Made by a program: the position numbers and the translations under genes
Assembly (NCBI GenBank): GCA_017965765.1
Contig: JAGCPJ010000002.1
Coordinates: forward strand, 1-64,000
Source of the DNA: Bacteroidales bacterium
Lineage (GTDB): Bacteria > Bacteroidota > Bacteroidia > Bacteroidales > F082
Direction of reading: 5' to 3'
DNA length: 64,000 nucleotides
The notes under the pieces: model-generated
Told to the model about the DNA's origin: nothing
Seen by the model: the letters and a program-made list of their open reading frames with translations, nothing else
The model's database searches: none
Shown here: positions 1-6,959 of the stretch, piece after piece
Layout of the letters: each line of letters begins with the position of its first letter
Numbering within the stretch: position 1 is the first letter of the stretch

Positions 1-353
1 ATGTAAATGGTGATGTAAATGGTGGTGTAAATGGTGATGTAAATGGTGATGTAAATGGTGGTGTAAATGGTGATGTAAATGGTGATGTAAATGGTGGTGT
101 AAATGGTGATGTAAATGGTGATGTAAATGGTGGTGTAAATGGTGATGTAAATAGTGGCGTAAAAACTCTCAGTGGTAGTCTCAGAGAAGTTTATCTGATA
201 GTGCTAAATAAACCTGGAATAAAGATAAAACAGATAGCAGAAATACGAAAAAAGTCTAAATCGACTGTGGGAAAACAATTGGCTGAGCTTAGGAAGAGAG
301 GCTTTATAGAATATCTTGGGTCTGACAAAACCGGTGGCTATTATGTAAAATAA
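1..353 (+). CDS. C-terminal part of a winged-helix protein with VNGD/VNGG repeat linker (5' partial)
   Basis: The frame starting at base 3 is open from the window edge to a TAA at 351-353, about 116 codons. The first 52 residues are a run of VNGD and VNGG tetrapeptides. The remaining 64 or so residues look like a winged-helix DNA-binding domain, with the stretch IKQIAEIRKKSKSTVGKQL as a plausible helix-turn-helix and a C-terminal GGYYVK strand. From general knowledge, Bacteroidetes proteins with an N-terminal AlbA_2/Schlafen-type ATP-binding domain (often named RecG-like or 'putative transcriptional regulator') frequently end this way, with an Asn/Val-rich repeat before a small wHTH. The N-terminal domain is outside the window, so that assignment is inferred. 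The HTH reading is fairly safe; the family is less so. Confidence 0.6.
   Translation, partial: VNGDVNGGVNGDVNGDVNGGVNGDVNGDVNGGVNGDVNGDVNGGVNGDVNSGVKTLSGSLREVYLIVLNKPGIKIKQIAEIRKKSKSTVGKQLAELRKRGFIEYLGSDKTGGYYVK
3..158. repeat. In-frame 12-bp/36-bp tandem repeat coding VNGD-VNGG-VNGD
   Basis: Thirteen consecutive 12-mers of the form GTAAATGGTGRT begin at base 3. The last (147-158) is diverged (AATAGTGGC). The variable base alternates as D-G-D, D-G-D and so on, giving a higher-order 36-bp unit and therefore recent amplification of the 36-mer. The unit length is a multiple of three, so copy changes lengthen or shorten the protein linker without a frameshift. Confidence 0.95.
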
Positions 354-383
354 ACAGATGATTTTTAGCATGGTGCTGGGAGG

Positions 384-418
384 TATTTAGTTTAGAGTTG
401 AGGGTTTAGAATTTAGAG
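384..418. repeat. Heptamer array, TTTAGAG type (intergenic)
   Basis: About five 7-bp units related to TTTAGAG lie head to tail: tatttag, tttagag, ttgaggg, tttagaa, tttagag. The array is intergenic. It shares unit length and copy number, but not sequence, with the other heptamer arrays in this window. Confidence 0.6.
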
Positions 419-834
419 TATGAAGTGGTTTAAGGTGGTGGGACGCTTTGGCGTATGAAGGCGGTCGGAAATACAGACGTTACAGTTTGCCTTAAATCTT
501 TTCTTTTAAGAATTGGCAGAAAAAGAGGTGTTTTTATAGTTGAAAAGAAAAGAAAGAAATGTAATTTATTGAAAATCAACATATTCTTTTGTTGTTAGAT
601 AAGAAATAAAAAAGAAAAAAACTAGAAAGCAAGAATAACATAGATAATTGAGGCCACAATTGAAATGAAACCGTGGTTATAGACAAGGAAATTAAATTAG
701 GTTTAGAAAAGTACGCCAATCCGATACACCTTGGTCTGAACTAAAAGGATATAGGCAATGAGTGTTTATTGAAAAATAAAGCATTATTTGCATCTTGATA
801 GTCGATAATTCAAAAATATCTAAAAAATAATAGA

Positions 835-842
835 TATTTTTG
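835..842 (+). promoter_or_regulatory. Candidate Bacteroidetes -7 element TATTTTTG
   Basis: TATTTTTG fits TAnnTTTG and lies 27 bp before the ATG at 869. No convincing -33 TTTG/TTG is found at the usual spacing, so the promoter is plausible but incomplete. Confidence 0.4.
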
Positions 843-868
843 CGGGCAAATAAAACAAGTTTCGCTTT

Positions 869-1519
869 ATGATTGCTACAATATCAGCTGATATAGTTCG
901 CTCAACCTCATTGTGGAATGATGATTTGATTGCACTGCGCAATAAACTTCATGGGCTTTTCGATGATTTCGAAGAGGATTATCCGGGTTTTTGGGCCAGG
1001 ATAGTCCGTGGAGATGGCATAGAGTGCTTTGTGCCAGAGTGTAGGTATGCTCTCAGAATAGCCATCCTTATTAAGTTATTTGTCAAAATGCAAGTCAACG
1101 GTTTCAGTTGTCACGAGATGCTACAGCGACACGGAATACGTTTTTCCATAGGTGTTGGTGAAATAAGTTATGAATCTAAGGCAAAAGATATCATCAACGG
1201 CCCTGCCATATACATATCAGGCAAGAATCTTGATATAATCGGCAGAAACAATAATGTCTTTGCCACGTTTGAAGTGGAAGGGACTCCCAAGCCGCTAAAT
1301 AATATGCTAGATTCATACGTGGCACTATTGAGCAATTTGGTTGATTCCTATTCGGCAAAACAAGCGGAAGTTGTGTTCTATAAATTGTTAGGCTATAAAG
1401 AAGTGGAAATAAGTAAGCGTTTGGGTATTTTTCAGTCTTCTGTGAACACAAGATCAACGAAAGCTCAATGGAGCTTGTTTAATAATGCAATAAAAGATTT
1501 TGATAACTTAGACTTATAG
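869..1519 (+). CDS. SatD-like protein with C-terminal HTH-like segment
   Basis: This is a 216-aa cytoplasmic protein without signal peptide. Its first 130 residues read like a SatD-family / nucleotide-cyclase-like fold (start IATISADIVRSTSL, then RIVRGDGIECF, then RFSIGVGEI and a KDIINGPAIYISGKNLD segment). The last 60 residues include YKEVEISKRLGIFQSSVN, which resembles a helix-turn-helix. In Bacteroidetes, SatD-type genes usually sit directly upstream of a DUF3307 membrane protein. That partner is present here only as a stump 5 bp downstream. The gene is visibly AT-richer than the following transporter gene. The biochemical role of the family is not known to me. Family assignment is from pattern memory, moderately sure. 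Confidence 0.6.
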   Translation: MIATISADIVRSTSLWNDDLIALRNKLHGLFDDFEEDYPGFWARIVRGDGIECFVPECRYALRIAILIKLFVKMQVNGFSCHEMLQRHGIRFSIGVGEISYESKAKDIINGPAIYISGKNLDIIGRNNNVFATFEVEGTPKPLNNMLDSYVALLSNLVDSYSAKQAEVVFYKLLGYKEVEISKRLGIFQSSVNTRSTKAQWSLFNNAIKDFDNLDL

Positions 1520-1524
1520 GAATT

Positions 1525-1596
1525 ATGTGGTTGGAATTGTTTTTATGTCTCTTGTTGGCACACTTGCTGGCAGATTTTGTGTTGCAATCTTTCTAA
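1525..1596 (+). pseudogene. Truncated N-terminus of a DUF3307 membrane protein
   Basis: ATG at 1525 opens a 23-codon frame reading M-W-L-E-L-F-L-C-L-L-L-A-H-L-L-A-D-F-V-L-Q-S-F and then TAA. The segment LLLAHLLADFVLQ is the characteristic first transmembrane helix of DUF3307 proteins, which normally run to about 240 residues and follow SatD genes. The rest of the gene is absent from this window; 12 bp later the FucP-like gene starts. The abrupt loss marks a recombination or deletion junction at about 1590. Confidence 0.65.
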
Positions 1597-1608
1597 ACCA
1601 AGTAAATA

Positions 1609-2889
1609 ATGCTCCCATCCAATAATCATAAGCCCCAAGCCAATAGTTACCTGATCCCATTCCTGCTGATCACCAGTTGCTTCGCCCTATGGGGTTTCGC
1701 CAACGACATCACCAACCCGATGGTGAAATCGTTCTCAAAGATCTTCCGAATGAGTGTCACCCAGGGCTCACTGGTGCAGGTGGCCTTCTATGGTGGCTAT
1801 TTCGCAATGGCGCTTCCTGCGGCACTATTCATCAAGCGCTTCACCTACAAACGTGGCATCCTAATGGGTCTCGGACTCTATGCCATAGGTGCACTGCTGT
1901 TTTTGCCCGCAGCCAAGGGGGGCAGCTATTGGCCTTTCCTGCTGGCGTATTTCATTCTGACCTGCGGTCTGTCGTTCCTGGAAACCTCAGCCAATCCCTT
2001 TATCTTAAGCATGGGAGAGCCGGAGACGGCCACACGCCGCCTGAACCTGGCGCAGTCGTTCAACCCCATTGGCTCACTATGTGGGATGTGGGTGGCGATG
2101 AACTTCATCCAGGCGAGGATGAATCCGATGTCCACCGCAGAACGCGCCACCCTGGATGAGGCATCTTTCGAAGCCATAAAATCGGCGGATTTGAATGTGC
2201 TGGTGCGACCCTACGCCACTATCGGACTGGTGCTGGTGGCGATCTTTGTCCTGGTGTTGCTGACAAAAATGCCGCTAATTCGGCGCGAGGAAGAGGGAGT
2301 GTCGCGTGCCTTTGGACCGAGTGTCAAGCGTTTGTTCGCCAATAAGGCTTATCGGGAAGGGATCGTTGCCCAATTTTTCTATGTCGGTGCGCAAATCACC
2401 TGCTGGACCTTCATCATTCAGTACGGCACCAAGGTGTTTATGGCCGAAGGCATGGCAGAACAAGCTGCCGAGATACTCTCGCAACGTTTGAATATCGTTG
2501 CCATGCTTCTGTTCTGCGGTTCAAGGTTTGTTTGCACTTGGCTGATGAAGTGGTTCAGGCCTTCAAGAATGATGGCCCTGTTGGCATCGGTGGCGATGGC
2601 CTTGCTGTTGGTTGTGATCTTTGTTGGCGGCAGGGCGGGGGTCTATAGCCTCGTGGCAGTCTCCGCTTGCATGAGTTTGATGTTTCCGACCATCTATGGC
2701 ATCGCCTTAAGTGAGGTAAATGCCGATGCAGAGATTGGATCGGCTGGATTGATTATGGCCATCCTCGGTGGTTCGTTGCTGCCTCCGCTGCAGGCGTTGA
2801 TCATCGATACTGGACATCTTGGAGCATCGTTTGTGGTGCCGATGTTTTGTTTTTTGGTTGTTTTGACTTATTCGCTTCGTAATACATGA
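1609..2889 (+). CDS. FucP-like MFS sugar:H+ symporter
   Basis: A 426-aa polytopic inner-membrane protein with about 12 hydrophobic helices. It is close to L-fucose/H+ symporter FucP and related hexose transporters in the opening LLITSCFALWGFANDITNPM, in FLETSANPFIL (about residues 124-134) and in NLAQSFNPIGS. Length is normal for the family. The stop overlaps the ATG of the kinase/nucleotidyltransferase by 4 bp (ATGA), so the two are translationally coupled, and a mutarotase follows. This context suggests import of a free 6-deoxy or related sugar that is then phosphorylated and activated. Substrate (L-fucose or another sugar) cannot be decided from sequence. It is the first complete gene after the DUF3307 stump. 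Confidence 0.8.
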   Translation: MLPSNNHKPQANSYLIPFLLITSCFALWGFANDITNPMVKSFSKIFRMSVTQGSLVQVAFYGGYFAMALPAALFIKRFTYKRGILMGLGLYAIGALLFLPAAKGGSYWPFLLAYFILTCGLSFLETSANPFILSMGEPETATRRLNLAQSFNPIGSLCGMWVAMNFIQARMNPMSTAERATLDEASFEAIKSADLNVLVRPYATIGLVLVAIFVLVLLTKMPLIRREEEGVSRAFGPSVKRLFANKAYREGIVAQFFYVGAQITCWTFIIQYGTKVFMAEGMAEQAAEILSQRLNIVAMLLFCGSRFVCTWLMKWFRPSRMMALLASVAMALLLVVIFVGGRAGVYSLVAVSACMSLMFPTIYGIALSEVNADAEIGSAGLIMAILGGSLLPPLQALIIDTGHLGASFVVPMFCFLVVLTYSLRNT

Positions 2890-4052
2890 AAAAGGTTTTC
2901 GTCTCGGGTTGTTATGACTTACTGCATTCCGGTCATGTGGAGTTCTTCCGTCAGGCGGCGCAGTACGGCGATTTGTATGTGGGTATCGGCTCCGATGAGA
3001 CCATCCTGCACTATAAAAACCACAAGACCCTCTATAAAGAGCACGAGCGTCTCTATATGGTGAAGGCCATCCGCTATGTGAAGGATGCTTTCATTAACGC
3101 AGGGAGCGGTATCATGGATTTCATTCCTACGGTGGACTTCCTCAAGCCAGACATCCTGGTGGTGAACGAGGATGGGGATTCAATAGAAAAGAGACAATTT
3201 TGCGAGTCCAGAGGCATAGAATATATTGTCCTGAAACGCACGCCTTCCGAGGGTTTGGAAGCGCACTCCAGCACGGCATTGAAGAATCAACTGAGCCAGA
3301 TCCCCACGCGTCTAGACCATGCGGGGACATGGATCGACCAACCCTACGTGAGCTGTTTCGCTCCGGGCTGGGCTATCACCATCTCTTTAGAACCGACTTT
3401 CGAAATCCGAGAGCGTTGCGGCCTTTCGACCTCTACGAGGAACATGATAAAAAAGATTTGGCCGATGCGATTGCCTGAGATGGAACCGGAACAGCTGGCC
3501 AAGCTGGTGTTCTGTTTTGAAAACGACCCGGAACGTAGCGACGGCATTGTCAGCGGTGCCCAGGACTCCATCGGCATCTGTATGCCGGGCTTGGTACGGC
3601 ATTATTATGACAAACGCTATTGGCCTCTGAAGATCGAAACCTGCAAAGATGAAACTGTGCTCCGTTGGCTGGAGGACCATCTGGTGATGATTCCCATGGA
3701 GCCACGGAAACCGGGATGCTCGGTGGTGGAGGGGAAGGACATCACTGAAGCTAAGGTGAAAGCCCTGGCCAAGGCCGCTGATGATTGCTGGGAGGCGATC
3801 ATGAATAAAGATCTGAAACGCTTCGCTGAGGCCTATAAAGCCTCCTTTGACGCCCAGGTTGCGATGTTTCCCGCCATGATTCAAGGTTCAGTCCAACAAT
3901 ATTTCAACCGCTATTCCGTTATGGAGGGCGTTATGGCTTGGAAGATGCCCGGTGCCGGCGCTGGCGGCTATTTGGCCTGTGTGGTCGAGGATGCAAAACG
4001 CTTTGCCGAGGATCATCCCGAAGCCATCCGATTAACCATTAGAAGACCATGA
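2886..4052 (+). CDS. Fusion of a cytidylyltransferase-like domain with a GHMP-type sugar kinase
   Basis: 388 aa, two domains. Residues 1-135 form a TagD-type nucleotidyltransferase: HSGH at 14-17 is the HxGH nucleotide-binding motif and RTPSEG at 118-123 resembles the second motif. Residues 138-388 carry all three GHMP-kinase signatures: PTRLDHAGTW (motif 1, from 140), GLSTSTR (motif 2, about 179-185) and MPGAGAGGYL (motif 3, 354-363). One protein could therefore phosphorylate a free sugar at C1 and then form an NDP-sugar. This parallels Fkp (fucokinase/GDP-fucose pyrophosphorylase) in logic, but the nucleotidyltransferase is of an unrelated family and precedes the kinase. It overlaps the FucP-like gene upstream and the mutarotase downstream, each by 4 bp. 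Domain calls are firm; sugar and nucleotide are inferred unknowns. Confidence 0.75.
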   Translation: MKKVFVSGCYDLLHSGHVEFFRQAAQYGDLYVGIGSDETILHYKNHKTLYKEHERLYMVKAIRYVKDAFINAGSGIMDFIPTVDFLKPDILVVNEDGDSIEKRQFCESRGIEYIVLKRTPSEGLEAHSSTALKNQLSQIPTRLDHAGTWIDQPYVSCFAPGWAITISLEPTFEIRERCGLSTSTRNMIKKIWPMRLPEMEPEQLAKLVFCFENDPERSDGIVSGAQDSIGICMPGLVRHYYDKRYWPLKIETCKDETVLRWLEDHLVMIPMEPRKPGCSVVEGKDITEAKVKALAKAADDCWEAIMNKDLKRFAEAYKASFDAQVAMFPAMIQGSVQQYFNRYSVMEGVMAWKMPGAGAGGYLACVVEDAKRFAEDHPEAIRLTIRRP

Positions 4053-4372
4053 AACGTTTTTGTCAAACACTTGAATTAATTAATGATAACAATCTAATAT
4101 CTAAATATATAGATGCTCATAAAAATGTTTGGCCTGAAATCATTGAGGGCCAACGGGAAGTGGGTATCCTTGACATGCAGATTTATCGAAAAGGTTGTCA
4201 TCTGTTCATGATTATGGACACGGTGGACGACTTTGACTTTGAGAAGGATATGGCTCGTTTGGCTACCTTACCTCGCCAAGCCGAATGGGAAGCCTATGTC
4301 TCTCAATTCCAAGGCTGTTCCCCAGATGCCCCCAGCGCCAAGAAATGGCAATTGATGCAGAGAATCTTTTAA
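4049..4372 (+). CDS. L-rhamnose/L-fucose mutarotase family (RhaM-like, DUF718)
   Basis: A 107-aa cytoplasmic protein of the small dimeric RhaM-type ferredoxin-like fold. Marks are YIDAHKNVWPEI near residue 20 (His and Trp of the active site region), DMQIYRKG and a C-terminal KKWQLMQRIF. It would interconvert alpha and beta anomers of a 6-deoxyhexose so that the upstream kinase receives the right anomer. The start overlaps the kinase stop (ATGA). The final codon and stop are the first unit of a heptamer array, so the gene end has been shaped by that repeat. Confidence 0.75.
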   Translation: MKRFCQTLELINDNNLISKYIDAHKNVWPEIIEGQREVGILDMQIYRKGCHLFMIMDTVDDFDFEKDMARLATLPRQAEWEAYVSQFQGCSPDAPSAKKWQLMQRIF

Positions 4373-4407
4373 CTTTTAACTTTTAACTTTTATCTTTTAT
4401 CTTTTAA
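4366..4407. repeat. Heptamer array, CTTTTAA type, six units
   Basis: Six perfect or near-perfect 7-mers: cttttaa x3, cttttat x2, cttttaa. The array begins inside the last codons of the mutarotase gene, supplies its TAA, and ends 3 bp before the ATG of rfbB. It fills the whole intergenic gap and leaves no room for a promoter or Shine-Dalgarno sequence. Confidence 0.9.
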
Positions 4408-4410
4408 ATC

Positions 4411-5604
4411 ATGCGCACCATCCTCATCACCGGCGGCGCCGGATTCATCGGATCCCATGTCGTCCGCCTCTTTGTAAACAAATATCCTGAGTATAAAATC
4501 ATCAACGTTGACAAGCTTACCTATGCGGGTAACTTGGCCAACCTGAAGGACATCGAAGATCGTCCGAATTACCGTTTCGTCAAGGCAGATATCTGTGACT
4601 TTGAGACGATGCTTCAGCTGATGAAAGATGAACAAGTTGATGGTATCATCCACCTCGCAGCAGAGAGTCATGTGGATCGCTCCATCAAGGACCCCTTCAC
4701 TTTCGCCCAAACCAACGTCATGGGTACTTTGAGCCTTCTTCAGGCAGCGAAGACGGTGTGGGAAATACGGAATGCGGAATTCGGAATTCGGAATTCGGAA
4801 TTAGCCTCCGGAGGTAATAATTCCGCATTCCGCATTCCGCATTCCGCATTCCTCTTCTACCACATCAGCACCGACGAGGTCTATGGCGCGCTCCAACTTA
4901 CCCATCCTGAGGGTATTAATCCTCCTTTCACTACCAAAGCAAGTAGTGGACAACATCACCTTGCTTACGGTGAGAAATTCTTTACGGAAGAATTGAAATA
5001 CCAACCCCATTCGCCTTATAGCGCCTCCAAAGCCTCGAGCGACCATTTTGTAAGGGCCTTTCACGACACTTATGGTCTGCCGACCATCATCACGAACTGT
5101 AGCAACAACTACGGTCCATACCAATTCCCGGAGAAACTTATTCCATTGTTTATCAATAATATACGTCATCGCAAGCCGTTACCTGTCTATGGCAAAGGCG
5201 AGAACGTGCGCGACTGGCTCTACGTGGAAGACCATGCCCGTGCCATTGACCTGATTTTCCATCAAGGCAAGGTGGGGGAGACCTACAACATCGGGGGCTT
5301 CAACGAATGGAAGAACATCGACCTCATCAAGGTGCTGATCAACACGGTGGACCGCCTGTTGGGCCGTCCCGAGGGCGCCGACATGGACCTGATCACATAC
5401 GTTACCGACCGTGCTGGACATGATCTGCGTTATGCCATCGACAGCACCAAGCTACAGCGGGAACTAGGGTGGGAGCCCAGCCTTCAATTTGAGGAAGGAA
5501 TTGAGAAGACGGTGCTGTGGTATTTGGAACACCAAGACTGGATGGATAATGTTACCAGTGGTGACTACCAAAAGTATTACGATGCCATGTATGCCAATCG
5601 TTAA
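4411..5604 (+). CDS. rfbB: dTDP-glucose 4,6-dehydratase with an in-frame repeat insertion
   Basis: A 397-aa extended SDR. It shows GGAGFIGSH near residue 8 (NAD binding), AAESHVDRSI, HISTDEVYG (catalytic Asp-Glu region), a YSASKASSDH segment (YxxxK) and NCSNNYGPYQFPEKLIPL. Reaction: dTDP-glucose to dTDP-4-keto-6-deoxyglucose in the cytoplasm. It is about 30 residues longer than usual because residues 117-147, just before FLFYHISTDEVYG, are encoded by an inverted pair of heptamer arrays. That site is a naturally variable loop in RfbB, so the enzyme may remain active. No rfbA, rfbC or rfbD is present, so partners must lie elsewhere. Confidence 0.93.
   Translation: MRTILITGGAGFIGSHVVRLFVNKYPEYKIINVDKLTYAGNLANLKDIEDRPNYRFVKADICDFETMLQLMKDEQVDGIIHLAAESHVDRSIKDPFTFAQTNVMGTLSLLQAAKTVWEIRNAEFGIRNSELASGGNNSAFRIPHSAFLFYHISTDEVYGALQLTHPEGINPPFTTKASSGQHHLAYGEKFFTEELKYQPHSPYSASKASSDHFVRAFHDTYGLPTIITNCSNNYGPYQFPEKLIPLFINNIRHRKPLPVYGKGENVRDWLYVEDHARAIDLIFHQGKVGETYNIGGFNEWKNIDLIKVLINTVDRLLGRPEGADMDLITYVTDRAGHDLRYAIDSTKLQRELGWEPSLQFEEGIEKTVLWYLEHQDWMDNVTSGDYQKYYDAMYANR
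4768..4852. repeat. Inverted pair of CGGAATT heptamer arrays inside rfbB (35-nt arms)
   Basis: Left arm 4769-4803 is built from CGGAATG/CGGAATT 7-mers. Right arm 4818-4852 is built from TTCCGCA 7-mers and is its near-perfect reverse complement, with only three mismatches. The 14-nt centre contains the palindrome CCTCCGGAGG (4805-4814). The reading frame stays open across the structure and encodes residues such as RNAEFGIRNSE and SAFRIPHSAF. As RNA or single-stranded DNA this should form a long hairpin inside the gene. Confidence 0.95.
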
Positions 5605-5627
5605 AGTGGTCAAAAACCTAATTTTTG

Positions 5628-5660
5628 TTTGGTTTCAATGATTATTTTTTCGTATTTTTG
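5628..5660 (+). promoter_or_regulatory. Strong-looking Bacteroidetes promoter of the polysaccharide locus
   Basis: TTTG at 5628-5631 (-33) and TATTTTTG at 5653-5660 (-7) are separated by 21 nt, matching the TTTG-N19-21-TAnnTTTG consensus. Transcription would start near 5667 and run into the epimerase gene. No other clear promoter was found between here and 44229. Confidence 0.75.
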
Positions 5661-5787
5661 CAGGTTTTAATATATATGCGAAAGGCTATAAGCCTAACTT
5701 GCTCAAACATAAGCCCTTGTCATCACGAAATTGTGACTGACGGGGCGAAGCTGTATAAAGTCTCGAGGATCAACTGACACTTTTAGG
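5661..5787 (+). promoter_or_regulatory. Structured 5' leader of the polysaccharide operon
   Basis: About 120 nt of untranslated leader precede the ATG at 5788. It contains a short perfect hairpin, AGGCT-ata-AGCCT, at about 5684-5696, and a second inverted segment around GTCATCAC...GTGACTGAC. No upxY/upxZ-type antiterminator gene and no recognisable riboswitch were seen. A regulatory role is inferred only from length and structure. Confidence 0.35.
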
Positions 5788-6948
5788 ATGAATAATTTTC
5801 AAGATAACGGGAAGCTAAAGCTGCTTATCATCGTTGGGACTAGGCCTGAGGTTATCAGACTTGCTGCGGTGATCAAAAAGTGCCGACAATATTTTGACTG
5901 TCTGCTGGCCCATACTGGACAGAACTATGACTACAGTCTAAACGGTGTGTTTTTCAAGGATCTGAAGTTGGATGATCCGGATATCTACTTGGATGCTGTA
6001 GGAAATGATCTGGGGGAGACCATGGGTAACATCATTGCCAAAAGCTACCAGCTTATGGTGGAGGTCAAACCTGAAGCCGTGTTGGTGCTAGGTGATACAA
6101 ATAGCTGTCTCAGCGTAATTGGCGCCAAGCGTCTGCATATCCCCATCTTCCACATGGAAGCGGGCAACCGTTGCAAAGACGAGTGCCTTCCCGAAGAGAC
6201 CAACCGCCGTATCGTGGACATCATTAGTGATGTGAACATGGCTTATAGCGAACATGCCAGGCGTTATCTTGCAGAATGTGGTTTGCCGAAAGAGCGCACT
6301 TACGTTACTGGTTCTCCTATGGCCGAAGTGCTCCATGAGAATCTGGCTGAGATAGAAGCCTCTGACATCCATCAGCGCCTGGGATTGGAAAAAGGAAAGT
6401 ATATCTTGCTCTCCGCGCATCGTGAAGAGAATATCGATACCGAAAAGAACTTCATCAGTCTCTTTACGGCCATCAACAAGATGGCTGAGAAATATGACAT
6501 GCCCATCCTCTATAGCTGCCACCCACGTAGCCGCAAACGTTTGGAATCAAGCGGGTTTCAGCTTGACAGGCGTGTGATACAGCATGAGCCGTTGGGCTTC
6601 CATGACTACAACTGCCTCCAGATGAATGCTTTTGCGGTGGTGTCTGACTCGGGCACCTTGCCAGAGGAAAGCAGCTTCTTTACGAGCATCGGCCATCCAT
6701 TTCCGGCCGTTTGCATTCGTACCAGCACCGAAAGGCCTGAGGCCATGGACAAGGCTTGCTTCTTCATCGCTGGAATCGACGAGAAGAATCTGCTTCAAAC
6801 AGTGGATACTGCGGTCAGCATGAACAAAAATGGAGAGTATGGTATTCCCGTGCCGGATTATGTGGAAGAGAACGTCTCCACCAAGGTGGTGAAGATCATC
6901 CAAAGCTATACCGGTATCGTGAATAAAATGGTTTGGAGAAAGTATTAA
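5788..6948 (+). CDS. wbjD: Non-hydrolysing UDP-HexNAc 2-epimerase (WbjD/FnlC/CapG type)
   Basis: A 386-aa GT-B-fold epimerase. Visible motifs: GTRPEVIRLA near residue 17, HMEAGNRCKDECLPEETNRR near 118, SAHREENID near 209 and DSGTLPEES near 287. Alone it could be taken for WecB (UDP-GlcNAc to UDP-ManNAc). The two genes directly downstream encode the CapE-like and CapF-like enzymes of the UDP-L-FucNAc pathway, so the third step of that pathway (C2 epimerisation of UDP-2-acetamido-2,6-dideoxy-L-talose) is the better reading. It is the first gene behind the promoter at 5628-5660. Confidence 0.85.
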   Translation: MNNFQDNGKLKLLIIVGTRPEVIRLAAVIKKCRQYFDCLLAHTGQNYDYSLNGVFFKDLKLDDPDIYLDAVGNDLGETMGNIIAKSYQLMVEVKPEAVLVLGDTNSCLSVIGAKRLHIPIFHMEAGNRCKDECLPEETNRRIVDIISDVNMAYSEHARRYLAECGLPKERTYVTGSPMAEVLHENLAEIEASDIHQRLGLEKGKYILLSAHREENIDTEKNFISLFTAINKMAEKYDMPILYSCHPRSRKRLESSGFQLDRRVIQHEPLGFHDYNCLQMNAFAVVSDSGTLPEESSFFTSIGHPFPAVCIRTSTERPEAMDKACFFIAGIDEKNLLQTVDTAVSMNKNGEYGIPVPDYVEENVSTKVVKIIQSYTGIVNKMVWRKY

Positions 6949-6959
6949 ACAGATAAACT

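Larger units (their letters stand above)
354..868. other. Gene-free stretch of about 515 bp
   Basis: No coding sequence is supported here. The stretch is AT-rich. It holds a degenerate heptamer array (384-418) and a candidate promoter just before the next gene (835-842). No tRNA, sRNA or terminator hairpin could be recognised. Confidence 0.7.

Noticed and set aside
1..158. CRISPR-like array at the window start
   Set aside because: Repeats are contiguous 12-mers without spacers and read in frame with the downstream protein.
2886..4052. Fkp fucokinase/GDP-fucose pyrophosphorylase
   Set aside because: Fkp is about 950 aa with a different pyrophosphorylase domain; this protein has an HxGH cytidylyltransferase-type domain.
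5788..6948. WecB for enterobacterial common antigen-like ManNAc synthesis
   Set aside because: The next two genes complete the UDP-L-FucNAc pathway and no ManNAc dehydrogenase is present.
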